A stretch of DNA of 12,854 bases from Planctomycetota bacterium (GTDB lineage Bacteria; Planctomycetota; PUPC01; JACPCR01). Positions 7,571 through 12,854 of this stretch are shown piece after piece (position 1 is the stretch's first letter; each line of letters starts with the position of its first letter). The notes under the pieces are model-generated. The model saw nothing but the letters and a program-made list of their open reading frames with translations, was not told the origin of the DNA and made no database searches. The DNA is taken from NCBI GenBank assembly GCA_030740295.1, contig JASLXP010000103.1, forward strand, positions 1 through 12,854, read 5' to 3'. The position numbers and the translations under genes were made by a program.

Positions 7571-9412
7571 CTATTCCTTCACCGCGTCAGGCAATCTCCT
7601 CAATTCCACATGTCCTGCCAAGTAGAGATCATTGCCGACAAAAGCCAATCGGCCAGGGGCAGCCTTGCATAATCGCTTAACCTGCATGCTGTCCGGATCT
7701 ATCCGGCATAGATGCTCGGCGATAAATACATAAACCTTACTGTCAGGGCCCAGGACGGCCTGCTTCCGAGCGGTGGCATCTATTCTGGTTATGCCGAATA
7801 CCTTTCCAGTGGTGATGTCGACTTTGTACATCACCGGCCTTTTATCATGCTGGCTGAGGCCGAGCACGATACCGGGTTTTACCTCGATGATGACGCCTGC
7901 TGATGGATCTGACACAGGTGCGGCTTTGCGAACTATCTTTTGTGTTTCCGTGCTGTAGACAATTAGTTGTCCCTTTCTCTGCTTAATTTCCGGGTGCAGC
8001 GGATCGTGGGAAAATTCAGATGAGTAGACAATCAGTTTTCCTTCCATAGCAGAAAGTAGTGATTGGCAGTCATCATTTGGAAAACGGACACCTCCAAACT
8101 TGCCATCCTCGGGCGCGTACCAGCCCAGTGAGCCGCCGACGAATTCACGTTCCGCATGATTGCCGGAGTAGATTCTGCCATCGGCACCTTTCACTAAGAA
8201 CATCGAGTGTTTCGCACCAACGAACTGATGCCAGTTGCCGAGGATCTTTCCCTCTGATTTTTCTATGACTCCGAAAATGGCATTGGGGTAGCCGCAGAAA
8301 TAGATACGTCCATCATGCTCCAGCATGTCGTAAACATTCTTGGACGCGGGGGCTCCGATCTGTGTCGTCTTACCAGTTTCAGGGTCGAATGAATGGACGT
8401 TGCCATAAGGTCCTGTCGAAACCAGTAACTTGTTATTCTTCGTTGGGGTGATGCGTTCCACTCGCATGTCGACACCTTTCACGGGAATAACCGTTCTCTT
8501 CCATTGCTTCTGCCCCGCGAGTCTGTAGCGAAATTCTGCGCCGCCCTCGACCAAGGCCAGGCTTCGTCCGAGCCCGTCAAGTCTGGGCCTCTGCTGATTC
8601 CCGGGGATATAGGAGTCATCAAATTTTGGGAGCGCTTCTGCCGGCAGCGCTTTGCCATCCTTGAGACGATATATGGCCGGGGGCCTGGCTGCATCATCAC
8701 CGCCGAATTTTACAGCCAGGAACACTTGAGCCTTACGCTGGTGCACCTCTGGATGATTGGAGCTTGCAAAGGTGAGTATGTTCTTCTGTTTACCTGTATC
8801 AGTATCATAGGCCACTACGAACCAGGGCATTTTCCCAGACGCCGTGTAAACCCATCGCCCGTCGAAACCGACGCTGTATCCGTAGATGTTCTTGATGTTG
8901 AAAGGCCCGCCCTGAGGCCCGTAGTTTGTGATTTCGCCAGTTTTGGGATCGTACCTGGCGGCAGAGCCGGTGGGATAATCAGAAACATAGACACCCCCGT
9001 CCGGCCCGATTGCCATGCCACGAAGCCAGCGGGCCTTTGGAATTGGCCGAACCAGTTTCATTGCGTCCGTCACTGGATCATACACTGCAAGACCGCCTTT
9101 GAAGGATGCACAGAATATCTTGCCATCGCTGCCAATGAAGCATGGCCAGCCGATGTGCTCCTCTTCAAAGCCCGGGGCAATTACTTTTCTCGATGAGCCG
9201 TCGCTTAGATTTACGATCCATGTGCCGTCTGTATCAAATCCTGCAATGAAGCGTGGTGGGTATCTGTCGGTGCCTGGAGAAATTGCAGTTCCGCGCAGCC
9301 GGGCTTGTCGTTCTATAACGCCAAGGAATTCTATTTCAGGTCCAGCCTTCATTGGACCGGATATGGCCATGATTAGTGTGAGGTAAGTAATCATGCTTGA
9401 TGGTGCGACCAC
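7571..9412 (-). CDS. Exported beta-propeller (SMP-30/YncE-like repeat) protein
   Basis: The 613-residue protein is built mostly of beta-propeller blades. The repeat motif is a short strand followed by D-x-x-T-G: YDPVTDA (111), YDPKTGE (154), YDTDTGK (202), FDPETGK (342), YSTETQK (486), VDITTGK (531) and IDPDSMQ (571), with DGxxY/F strands such as DGKIF, DGGVY, DGRIY and DSKVY between them. This suggests two propellers or one irregular large one. The family is used for binding or for lyase/lactonase chemistry; I see no clear catalytic set. The N-terminus MITYLTLIMAISGPMKAG is a weak signal peptide lacking basic residues. The start may be the GTG at 9412 or the ATG at 9394, and neither has a good ribosome binding site. 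It is the first gene of a two-gene unit with the DUF2079 membrane protein, so it may be its extracytoplasmic partner. Confidence 0.75.
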   Translation of the reverse strand: MVAPSSMITYLTLIMAISGPMKAGPEIEFLGVIERQARLRGTAISPGTDRYPPRFIAGFDTDGTWIVNLSDGSSRKVIAPGFEEEHIGWPCFIGSDGKIFCASFKGGLAVYDPVTDAMKLVRPIPKARWLRGMAIGPDGGVYVSDYPTGSAARYDPKTGEITNYGPQGGPFNIKNIYGYSVGFDGRWVYTASGKMPWFVVAYDTDTGKQKNILTFASSNHPEVHQRKAQVFLAVKFGGDDAARPPAIYRLKDGKALPAEALPKFDDSYIPGNQQRPRLDGLGRSLALVEGGAEFRYRLAGQKQWKRTVIPVKGVDMRVERITPTKNNKLLVSTGPYGNVHSFDPETGKTTQIGAPASKNVYDMLEHDGRIYFCGYPNAIFGVIEKSEGKILGNWHQFVGAKHSMFLVKGADGRIYSGNHAEREFVGGSLGWYAPEDGKFGGVRFPNDDCQSLLSAMEGKLIVYSSEFSHDPLHPEIKQRKGQLIVYSTETQKIVRKAAPVSDPSAGVIIEVKPGIVLGLSQHDKRPVMYKVDITTGKVFGITRIDATARKQAVLGPDSKVYVFIAEHLCRIDPDSMQVKRLCKAAPGRLAFVGNDLYLAGHVELRRLPDAVKE

Positions 9413-9621
9413 TCATAGGCCGACCTATCGCCCAGGCTTCCTGACGGGCCGCAGCCAAAGAGAGGACCGCGGATGCAACGGCCCCAGAAAAGCAACAGGA
9501 TTAGTTATAGTTAGAAGAAAGAACTTCGAATGAGGAGGTCCAGGCGAAAGCCAATCATGGCCCATTTTCGTTCGAAATGGTCGAGAGTCCGGACGACTGT
9601 TCTCAATCCATGAAAGTCGGT

Positions 9622-9891
9622 TTACCAGAGTGTCTGCACCAGGAAGTAGCGGATGATTTGCACCAGGATGACGCCCACCATCGGGGCGATGTCTGCGTTG
9701 CCAAAAACCGTGGGGATGACCTTTCGAAGTAAATTGTAGAACGGCTCGGTCACCATGACCAGGGTCTGCAGCAGAGGATTGCTCTCATCAAGCTTAAGGA
9801 AGCTCACAACCACGCTCGCGATCATCACGTACGTGTAGAAGCTGAGGGCGCGAACCAGAATGGTGACAACGGTGGTCCAGAAATCGTTCAT
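9622..9891 (-). CDS. yggT: YggT family membrane protein
   Basis: This is a small inner-membrane protein of 89 residues with two hydrophobic segments (about 10-32 and 66-88) around the YggT core SNPLLQTLVMVTEPFYNLLR and the region KVIPTVFGNADIAPMVGVI. The family has been linked to osmotic tolerance and, in chloroplasts and cyanobacteria (Ycf19/CCB3-like), to membrane assembly. Its exact role is unknown. E. coli YggT has two tandem copies of this domain; here there is one, as in many other bacteria. The ATG lies inside the 3' end of hsp20 as that gene is read in the present sequence, giving a 98-base overlap. In another frame a TGA ends just two bases before this ATG, a normal operon junction. 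It is probably the last gene of the cyclophilin-like, hsp20, yggT unit. Confidence 0.9.
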   Translation of the reverse strand: MNDFWTTVVTILVRALSFYTYVMIASVVVSFLKLDESNPLLQTLVMVTEPFYNLLRKVIPTVFGNADIAPMVGVILVQIIRYFLVQTLW

Positions 9892-10393
9892 CTTCAGGCC
9901 TGCTCTGTTCGGCGCTTGGATCTCTTCTTTCTGGCCGGCTTTTTCTTTGAGACTTTCTGATGACGACTCTGGTCGCCTTTTTCACGGCGACTTTTGGTAG
10001 ATGGATTTCGAGGAAGCCACCACTGTAATTTGCCTGGACATTGTCTTCATCGACGGGCGATGAAAGCGCGATAGTGCGTTGAAACTGGCCGTAATTCACC
10101 TCCATCTGTTGAAACTGCATTTTCTGTTTCCTTGCCGGCCGTTTGCGCCGGCCTTGAACGATCAGTCGTTGATCTTCAACCGCGATCTGCATGTCCTCGG
10201 GACCGACGCCCGGAATCTCAAGGGTCACGACAATGCTGTCGTCGTTGTCCAGCACATCGGTCGGCGGGCGCCAGACCTCGGCGTTAAGGGAAGGCAGGGG
10301 CTGCGTGGTGACCAGGAAATCCTGGAACGTCTGCATCATCTCCTGCTGCATCTCTACAATATTCTGGATTAGGTCGTCTTTTGAAGAAGCCAT
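9794..10393 (-). CDS. Hsp20/alpha-crystallin family small heat-shock protein, probable frame break near 3' end
   Basis: This is an ATP-independent holdase chaperone of the cytoplasm. The N-terminal arm (1-40) is rich in Met and Gln. The alpha-crystallin domain runs from about 42 to 134: WRPPTDVLDNDDSIVVTLEI, PGVGPEDMQIAVEDQRLIVQG, YGQFQRTIALSSPVDEDNVQA, then YSGGFLEIHLPK. VVI at 143-145 fits the C-terminal I-x-I anchor. After about residue 147 the frame as sequenced runs 52 residues of unrelated composition into yggT and ends at 9794. In the -1 frame the same DNA gives VSKKKPARKKRSKRRTEQA and then a TGA (9896-9894) two bases before the yggT ATG, a far more typical basic tail and junction. The original protein was therefore probably 166 residues. 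It is the second gene of a three-gene unit, 20 bases after the cyclophilin-like gene. I see no CIRCE-type heat-shock operator. Confidence 0.88.
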   Translation of the reverse strand: MASSKDDLIQNIVEMQQEMMQTFQDFLVTTQPLPSLNAEVWRPPTDVLDNDDSIVVTLEIPGVGPEDMQIAVEDQRLIVQGRRKRPARKQKMQFQQMEVNYGQFQRTIALSSPVDEDNVQANYSGGFLEIHLPKVAVKKATRVVIRKSQRKSRPERRDPSAEQSRPEDERFLDHRCHHSGSRPQLLHVRDDRERGCELP

Positions 10394-10413
10394 ATTGAAT
10401 GATGTGTGGGTGA

Positions 10414-10797
10414 CTACTCGCCAACTTTTTCTACATTCACCTTATCGCCATCTCTTACTGCCGCAAAATCGCGGGGTTCGCCGTCCAACTGACCAAAAAC
10501 ATTGACCGGGCTGTAGGGCGCCTGCCCAAAGAAAACGCAGAAGGCCGAGCCCGGCGGCCAGTAAGCAAGCGTTCCGGAAGGCACTTCTCCAAGAGGATCC
10601 TCGCTGTCGGCCTTTATCGATGTGTCGAAGTAGACCTCATCCCCCCACACCTTAGCGTCAGACTCTAAGGGCAACGATCCCCAGATCAGATTAGCTGTCT
10701 CCGAATGGTTGAGCGTCGCTTCCATAGCGACAATTCCGGCCGTAATCTGAATCTTCCTGTCAGGCATACTGTCGTCGAATTGATGGCTGTCGTGCAC
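10414..10797 (-). CDS. Cyclophilin-like fold protein (TM1367/DUF369-type)
   Basis: This is a small cytoplasmic protein of 127 residues with the cyclophilin-like fold of the Thermotoga TM1367 type. Family landmarks are KIQITAGIVAMEATLNHSET near the start, then the motifs LPLESDAKVWGDEVYF, GTLAYWPPGSAFCVFFG and SPVNVFGQLDGEP. These proteins share the barrel of peptidyl-prolyl isomerases, but activity has not been firmly shown, and I do not claim isomerase function. The GTG start at 10797 is supported by AGGA five bases upstream; a later ATG (10767) would also leave the fold intact. It heads the unit with hsp20 (20 bases downstream) and yggT, a setting compatible with a role in protein quality control, though that is inference. 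Confidence 0.82.
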   Translation of the reverse strand: MHDSHQFDDSMPDRKIQITAGIVAMEATLNHSETANLIWGSLPLESDAKVWGDEVYFDTSIKADSEDPLGEVPSGTLAYWPPGSAFCVFFGQAPYSPVNVFGQLDGEPRDFAAVRDGDKVNVEKVGE

Positions 10798-10802
10798 TTG
10801 TT

Positions 10803-10806
10803 TCCT
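10803..10806 (-). promoter_or_regulatory. Shine-Dalgarno site supporting the GTG start of the cyclophilin-like gene
   Basis: AGGA (within CCAGGA, 10808-10803 on the - strand) stands five bases before the GTG at 10797. The alternative ATG at 10767 has no comparable site, so the GTG is preferred. Confidence 0.55.
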
Positions 10807-10862
10807 GGCCGGAGGATTCTAGGTAGAGGGCGGATCGGACGCAAGGAAGAGGAGGTGGGGAG

Positions 10863-10945
10863 GAGGTGGAGGATGGTGAATGGTGGAAGATGGGAATGGT
10901 GGAGAATGCAAATGGTGGAGGATGTAAATGGTGAATGGTGAGTGG
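10863..10945. repeat. Degenerate 16-bp tandem repeat, unit AATGGTGGARRATGNN
   Basis: Three successive 16-base units occur at 10879-10894 (AATGGTGGAAGATGGG), 10895-10910 (AATGGTGGAGAATGCA) and 10911-10926 (AATGGTGGAGGATGTA). A degenerate unit with an indel precedes them and two truncated AATGGTG copies follow. The first twelve bases of each unit are nearly constant and the last few vary. Further GGA-rich sequence extends left to about 10843. The period is not a multiple of three and no frame reads as a plausible protein, so this is a noncoding minisatellite. Confidence 0.8.
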
Positions 10946-11051
10946 CTTGACATGAAACTGTTGAGTTAAGGAATTACTGGAGTGCATGTTGCCTCTTCTT
11001 TTCCTCATCTGTCGATATCCTTGGGACACTCTTCATCCACGATGCCTGCAG

Positions 11052-11080
11052 TTGAGAGTAAAAAGTGAATCGGTTATAGG
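11052..11080 (+). promoter_or_regulatory. Candidate sigma70-type promoter for the protease/HAD unit
   Basis: TTGAGA (11052-11057) and TATAGG (11075-11080) are separated by exactly 17 bases. The -35 matches five of six and the -10 four of six consensus positions. The predicted start would leave a leader of roughly 95-100 bases before the ATG at 11185, and the second half of that leader is the pyrimidine-rich block. Confidence 0.4.
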
Positions 11081-11184
11081 ATCGGTGCGTTCGATGCCAT
11101 CGGAAATAGGGCCCCTAACGCCAGGAATCCAACCCAACATTTCATTCCACCGACATTCCAATCTTCCATCACTCCAAATCATCC

Positions 11185-11838
11185 ATGTCCGAATCACAGC
11201 CAGTTCTGCCTGAGATCGTGACTAAAGTCCCGGGCGACGATAAGCATGGGTACGCCCGGCTTTCTCAATATCTGATTGTCTTACTGGTTGCTCTTGCTCT
11301 TCCACAATTGTGTTCCTGCCTGGCGGTGGACGCGGCAAAGGGGGCCGTTAAGCTCACGGGGAAGGCTGCGATTGCCACAGCCAAACTCACCGGCAAAGCC
11401 GCGGTGGCGACCGGTAAGGCCGGTTTTGCTGGCGTCAAGTACGCCACAGGCCGACGCACGGTGAAGCTCGAGAAAGAGGGCAACAGCTATTACGCCGAGG
11501 TCAGGATCAACAAAAAGCACAAGGCCAAACTTCTCCTGGATACAGGAGCTACGAATGTCCAGATCTCGGCATGGATGGCACGCAAGCTCGGACTCAGCCT
11601 GTCTCGCGCTGAAAAGGTGACAGTCTCGCTCGCCGACGGCTCGACCAACACGGCACGGATTGTCACCCTGAAGGAATTGCGGGTGGGCAAGGCCAAGACC
11701 AAGAAAGTAAAAGCCCTTGTCATCGAAGGCGCTTCTATTCCCGAGCGCGGTGGGCTCCTCGGAATGTCGTTTCTCAATCGATACAAATTCCAGATCGATA
11801 CCGAAAAGCACTTGCTGATACTCCGTGCAACAAATTGA
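11185..11838 (+). CDS. Membrane-anchored retropepsin-like aspartyl protease
   Basis: This is a 217-residue, single-domain aspartyl protease that would have to form a dimer, as retroviral proteases and bacterial clan AA proteins do. The active-site motif is LLLDTGATNVQIS with catalytic Asp119, and the second conserved region is GLLGMSFLNRYKFQID (190-205). Residues 26-45 are a hydrophobic segment ending LCSC, either a membrane anchor or a lipobox with Cys45, so the catalytic domain would lie outside the inner membrane. Between anchor and domain is an Ala/Lys-rich stretch (about 46-88) with an 11-residue tandem repeat. The ATG at 11185 has no evident ribosome binding site; a GTG at 11218 would give a shorter, more normal signal sequence. 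The next gene overlaps its stop, suggesting co-transcription. The substrate is unknown. Confidence 0.82.
   Translation: MSESQPVLPEIVTKVPGDDKHGYARLSQYLIVLLVALALPQLCSCLAVDAAKGAVKLTGKAAIATAKLTGKAAVATGKAGFAGVKYATGRRTVKLEKEGNSYYAEVRINKKHKAKLLLDTGATNVQISAWMARKLGLSLSRAEKVTVSLADGSTNTARIVTLKELRVGKAKTKKVKALVIEGASIPERGGLLGMSFLNRYKFQIDTEKHLLILRATN
11350..11415 (+). repeat. Tandem 11-codon repeat inside the aspartyl protease gene
   Basis: Residues 56-66 (KLTGKAAIATA) and 67-77 (KLTGKAAVATG) are a direct tandem repeat, 9 of 11 identical. At the DNA level 22 of 33 bases match, and most differences are at third codon positions, so the protein repeat appears to be kept by selection rather than freshly duplicated. 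Flanking 11-residue windows (45-55, 78-88) have similar Ala/Lys-rich content. Confidence 0.75.
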
Positions 11839-12742
11839 GCATCAGTCTGAAGCTGATGACACCCATTCTCCCATCCGCCACACCTCGCCGGTGTCACCAC
11901 GAGACTATAAACTCATCGCCATCGATGTAGACGGCACACTCGTCGACCACGAGGGAAACATCCATCCTGAGGATCTCAGAGCGCTTCGACACGCGCAGGA
12001 TCACGGAGCGGTCATCGCCATTGCCTCAGGGCGTATGGGGGAATCCATTGTCCAGGTCTTCGACAGGATAGAGATGGATGGCCCGGTAATCGGATACAAC
12101 GGGGCGATGGTGAAGCTTCCACGCCAGGAGGGAGCAGAGATCATCTTCCACCGGCCACTTTCGCCTGAGATAGCGAAGAGCGTTGTGGATTTCGTTTACT
12201 GGTTCAATAGTCTCGCGCCGGAAAACGACCAAATGCACCTGAATTACTACCTGGATGACGTCCTCTACGCGGATCGTCAGTGCGTCTGGTCGGACAAGTA
12301 TCATCGTCAGACCGGCTCGACCTTTCATTACGTTGGGGACCTGCGCCAGTTCAATGGAAAGTCTCCGACCAAGACGATCATGATGAGCCATCCCGAACGC
12401 CGCGAAGTTTTTTATGAGCTGTTTCAGTTTCATTTTGCAGATCAGGTTTACCTCGCCAAAACCTGGCCGGAGTATCACCTGGAAGTCATGAATCCCCACG
12501 CAAACAAAGGCGAGGCTCTACTGGCGTTGGCCGCTCACCTGGAAATCGAGCGCGAGGAGATCATGACCCTCGGTGACGGCAGCAATGATATCCCGATGCT
12601 GGAGCTCGAAGGCGTGTTCAGCGTCGCCATGGGCAACGGCCCTGACGAGGTTAAGCAGATCTGTGACTGGACAAGCAGGCCCTGCGATGAGGCAGGAATT
12701 GCCCATGCGCTGGATTCATTCTTTTTGGCAGGTAGCGCGTAA
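11825..12742 (+). CDS. Cof-type HAD-superfamily hydrolase
   Basis: This is a cytoplasmic phosphatase of the HAD superfamily with a type IIB cap; known relatives dephosphorylate sugar phosphates, flavin intermediates or similar small molecules. All motifs are present in the longest reading: motif I DVDGTLVD (nucleophile Asp34, acid Asp36), motif II ASGR (Ser69), motif III Lys228 in HANKGEALLALA, and motif IV GDGSNDIPML (250-259). The cap lies between about 90 and 200. Length is usual for the family. The start is uncertain: the GTG at 11825 overlaps the protease gene by 14 bases, while the GTG at 11891 gives MSPRDYKLIAIDVDGT, the usual short lead before motif I. Neither has a clear ribosome binding site, so translation may be coupled to the upstream gene. 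The substrate cannot be told from sequence. Confidence 0.93.
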   Translation: MQQIEHQSEADDTHSPIRHTSPVSPRDYKLIAIDVDGTLVDHEGNIHPEDLRALRHAQDHGAVIAIASGRMGESIVQVFDRIEMDGPVIGYNGAMVKLPRQEGAEIIFHRPLSPEIAKSVVDFVYWFNSLAPENDQMHLNYYLDDVLYADRQCVWSDKYHRQTGSTFHYVGDLRQFNGKSPTKTIMMSHPERREVFYELFQFHFADQVYLAKTWPEYHLEVMNPHANKGEALLALAAHLEIEREEIMTLGDGSNDIPMLELEGVFSVAMGNGPDEVKQICDWTSRPCDEAGIAHALDSFFLAGSA

Positions 12743-12854
12743 GACTCAAGCGGCCCCATCCCCCTGTGACATTGACGATTCTGCCGAGCCTGCCGGGGCG
12801 GTGGAGAACGTGCGTACCCGGATTGCTGTCAACCTCAGTCCCGACCTGAAGACC
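12705..12854 (+). CDS. Possible 5' end of another gene, cut by the window edge
   Basis: A frame is open from an ATG at 12705, inside the end of the HAD gene, to the right edge (50 codons). Its last part reads VENVRTRIAVNLSPDLKT, which has ordinary protein composition. A GTG at 12801 is an alternative start and seems more natural than a 38-base overlap. I do not recognise the product and see no ribosome binding site that settles the start. If real, it would follow the protease and HAD genes in the same direction. Confidence 0.4.
   Translation, partial: MRWIHSFWQVARKTQAAPSPCDIDDSAEPAGAVENVRTRIAVNLSPDLKT

Larger units (their letters stand above)
10798..11184. other. Divergent gene-free region with low-complexity repeats
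   Basis: This 387-base region separates the - strand cyclophilin-like unit from the + strand protease unit. It holds a purine-rich GGA/TGG block with a 16-bp repeat (10843-10945), a middle stretch of ordinary composition with a good + strand promoter candidate (11052-11080), and a pyrimidine-rich TCC/CCA block (about 11128-11184) that ends at the protease ATG. For the - strand genes, TTGCGT and TAGAAT spaced by 17 bases lie near 10816-10844, but the -35 match is poor. I see no convincing small gene here. Confidence 0.65.

Noticed and set aside
8504..9196. Long + strand frame (230 codons) antisense to the beta-propeller gene
   Set aside because: Its composition is that of a shadow frame and the opposite strand has clear repeated blade motifs.
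9504..9509. TATAAC (- strand) as a -10 box for the propeller unit
   Set aside because: No -35-like hexamer is found at a suitable distance upstream.
9561..9580. Imperfect hairpin CATTTTCG-TTCGAAATG downstream of yggT as a terminator
   Set aside because: The stem is short with a bulge and no T-run follows on the - strand.
9530..9613. Small + strand frame of 27 residues, Arg-rich, between yggT and the propeller gene
   Set aside because: No good ribosome binding site or promoter precedes it, and it sits between two - strand units. Arg-rich short frames arise easily by chance.
10760..11029. - strand frame rich in His, Ser and Pro across the GGA-rich block
   Set aside because: The composition only reflects translated low-complexity repeat DNA, and the 16-base period is not a multiple of three.
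10798..11184. CRISPR array in the repeat-rich divergent region
   Set aside because: The 16-base units are directly adjacent without unique spacers, and no cas genes are present.
1..12854. tRNA, rRNA, insertion sequence, phage or defence-system genes
   Set aside because: I looked on both strands and found no supporting motifs.

Overview
The window reads as chromosomal DNA from a Gram-negative bacterium. It encodes a tripartite-type heavy-metal RND pump, two predicted lipoproteins and other exported proteins. The GC content looks moderate, though I did not compute it. The RND pump belongs, from memory, to the CusA-like subfamily with extra membrane segments and the TM10 motif IATDDGV, which I associate with Bacteroidetes, Planctomycetes and several candidate phyla. 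Together with REP-like palindromes carrying a CACGGGCG/CGCCCGTG core and GGA/TGG-rich intergenic repeats, this suggests a PVC-like or candidate-phylum bacterium. I cannot assign a phylum from the sequence alone. There are no tRNAs, rRNAs, CRISPR arrays, transposases or phage genes.

Layout. The + strand opens with the C-terminal ~730 residues of a CusA/CzcA-family efflux pump (2-2203). A 313-base gap follows, holding a nested inverted repeat, a smaller hairpin and a possible recA promoter. recA itself is complete (2517-3566). A long block on the - strand follows: an exported endonuclease/exonuclease/phosphatase-family protein that converges on recA with only 2 bases between; a DUF1318/YdbL-type lipoprotein; a two-gene unit made of an exported beta-propeller protein and a DUF2079 GT-C-like membrane protein; and a three-gene unit made of a cyclophilin-like-fold protein, an Hsp20 small heat-shock protein and a single-domain YggT membrane protein. 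A 387-base divergent region with a 16-bp tandem repeat and a good promoter candidate separates these from the last + strand unit: a membrane-anchored retropepsin-type aspartyl protease, a Cof-type HAD phosphatase that overlaps it, and possibly the start of a third gene that runs off the right edge.

How the genes relate. Most of the window is housekeeping or envelope biology: metal export, recombination, proteostasis and exported proteins of unclear role. The two most linked pairs are propeller plus DUF2079 (11 bases apart, both membrane or exported) and hsp20 plus yggT (overlapping). The points most worth a second look are an apparent one-base frame disruption at the 3' end of hsp20, the nested palindrome that swallows the stop codon of the RND gene, the matching GGA-rich and TCC-rich blocks that border both large gene-free regions, and an 11-residue tandem repeat between the anchor and the catalytic domain of the aspartyl protease. 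I did not find a clear new multi-gene defence or mobile system.
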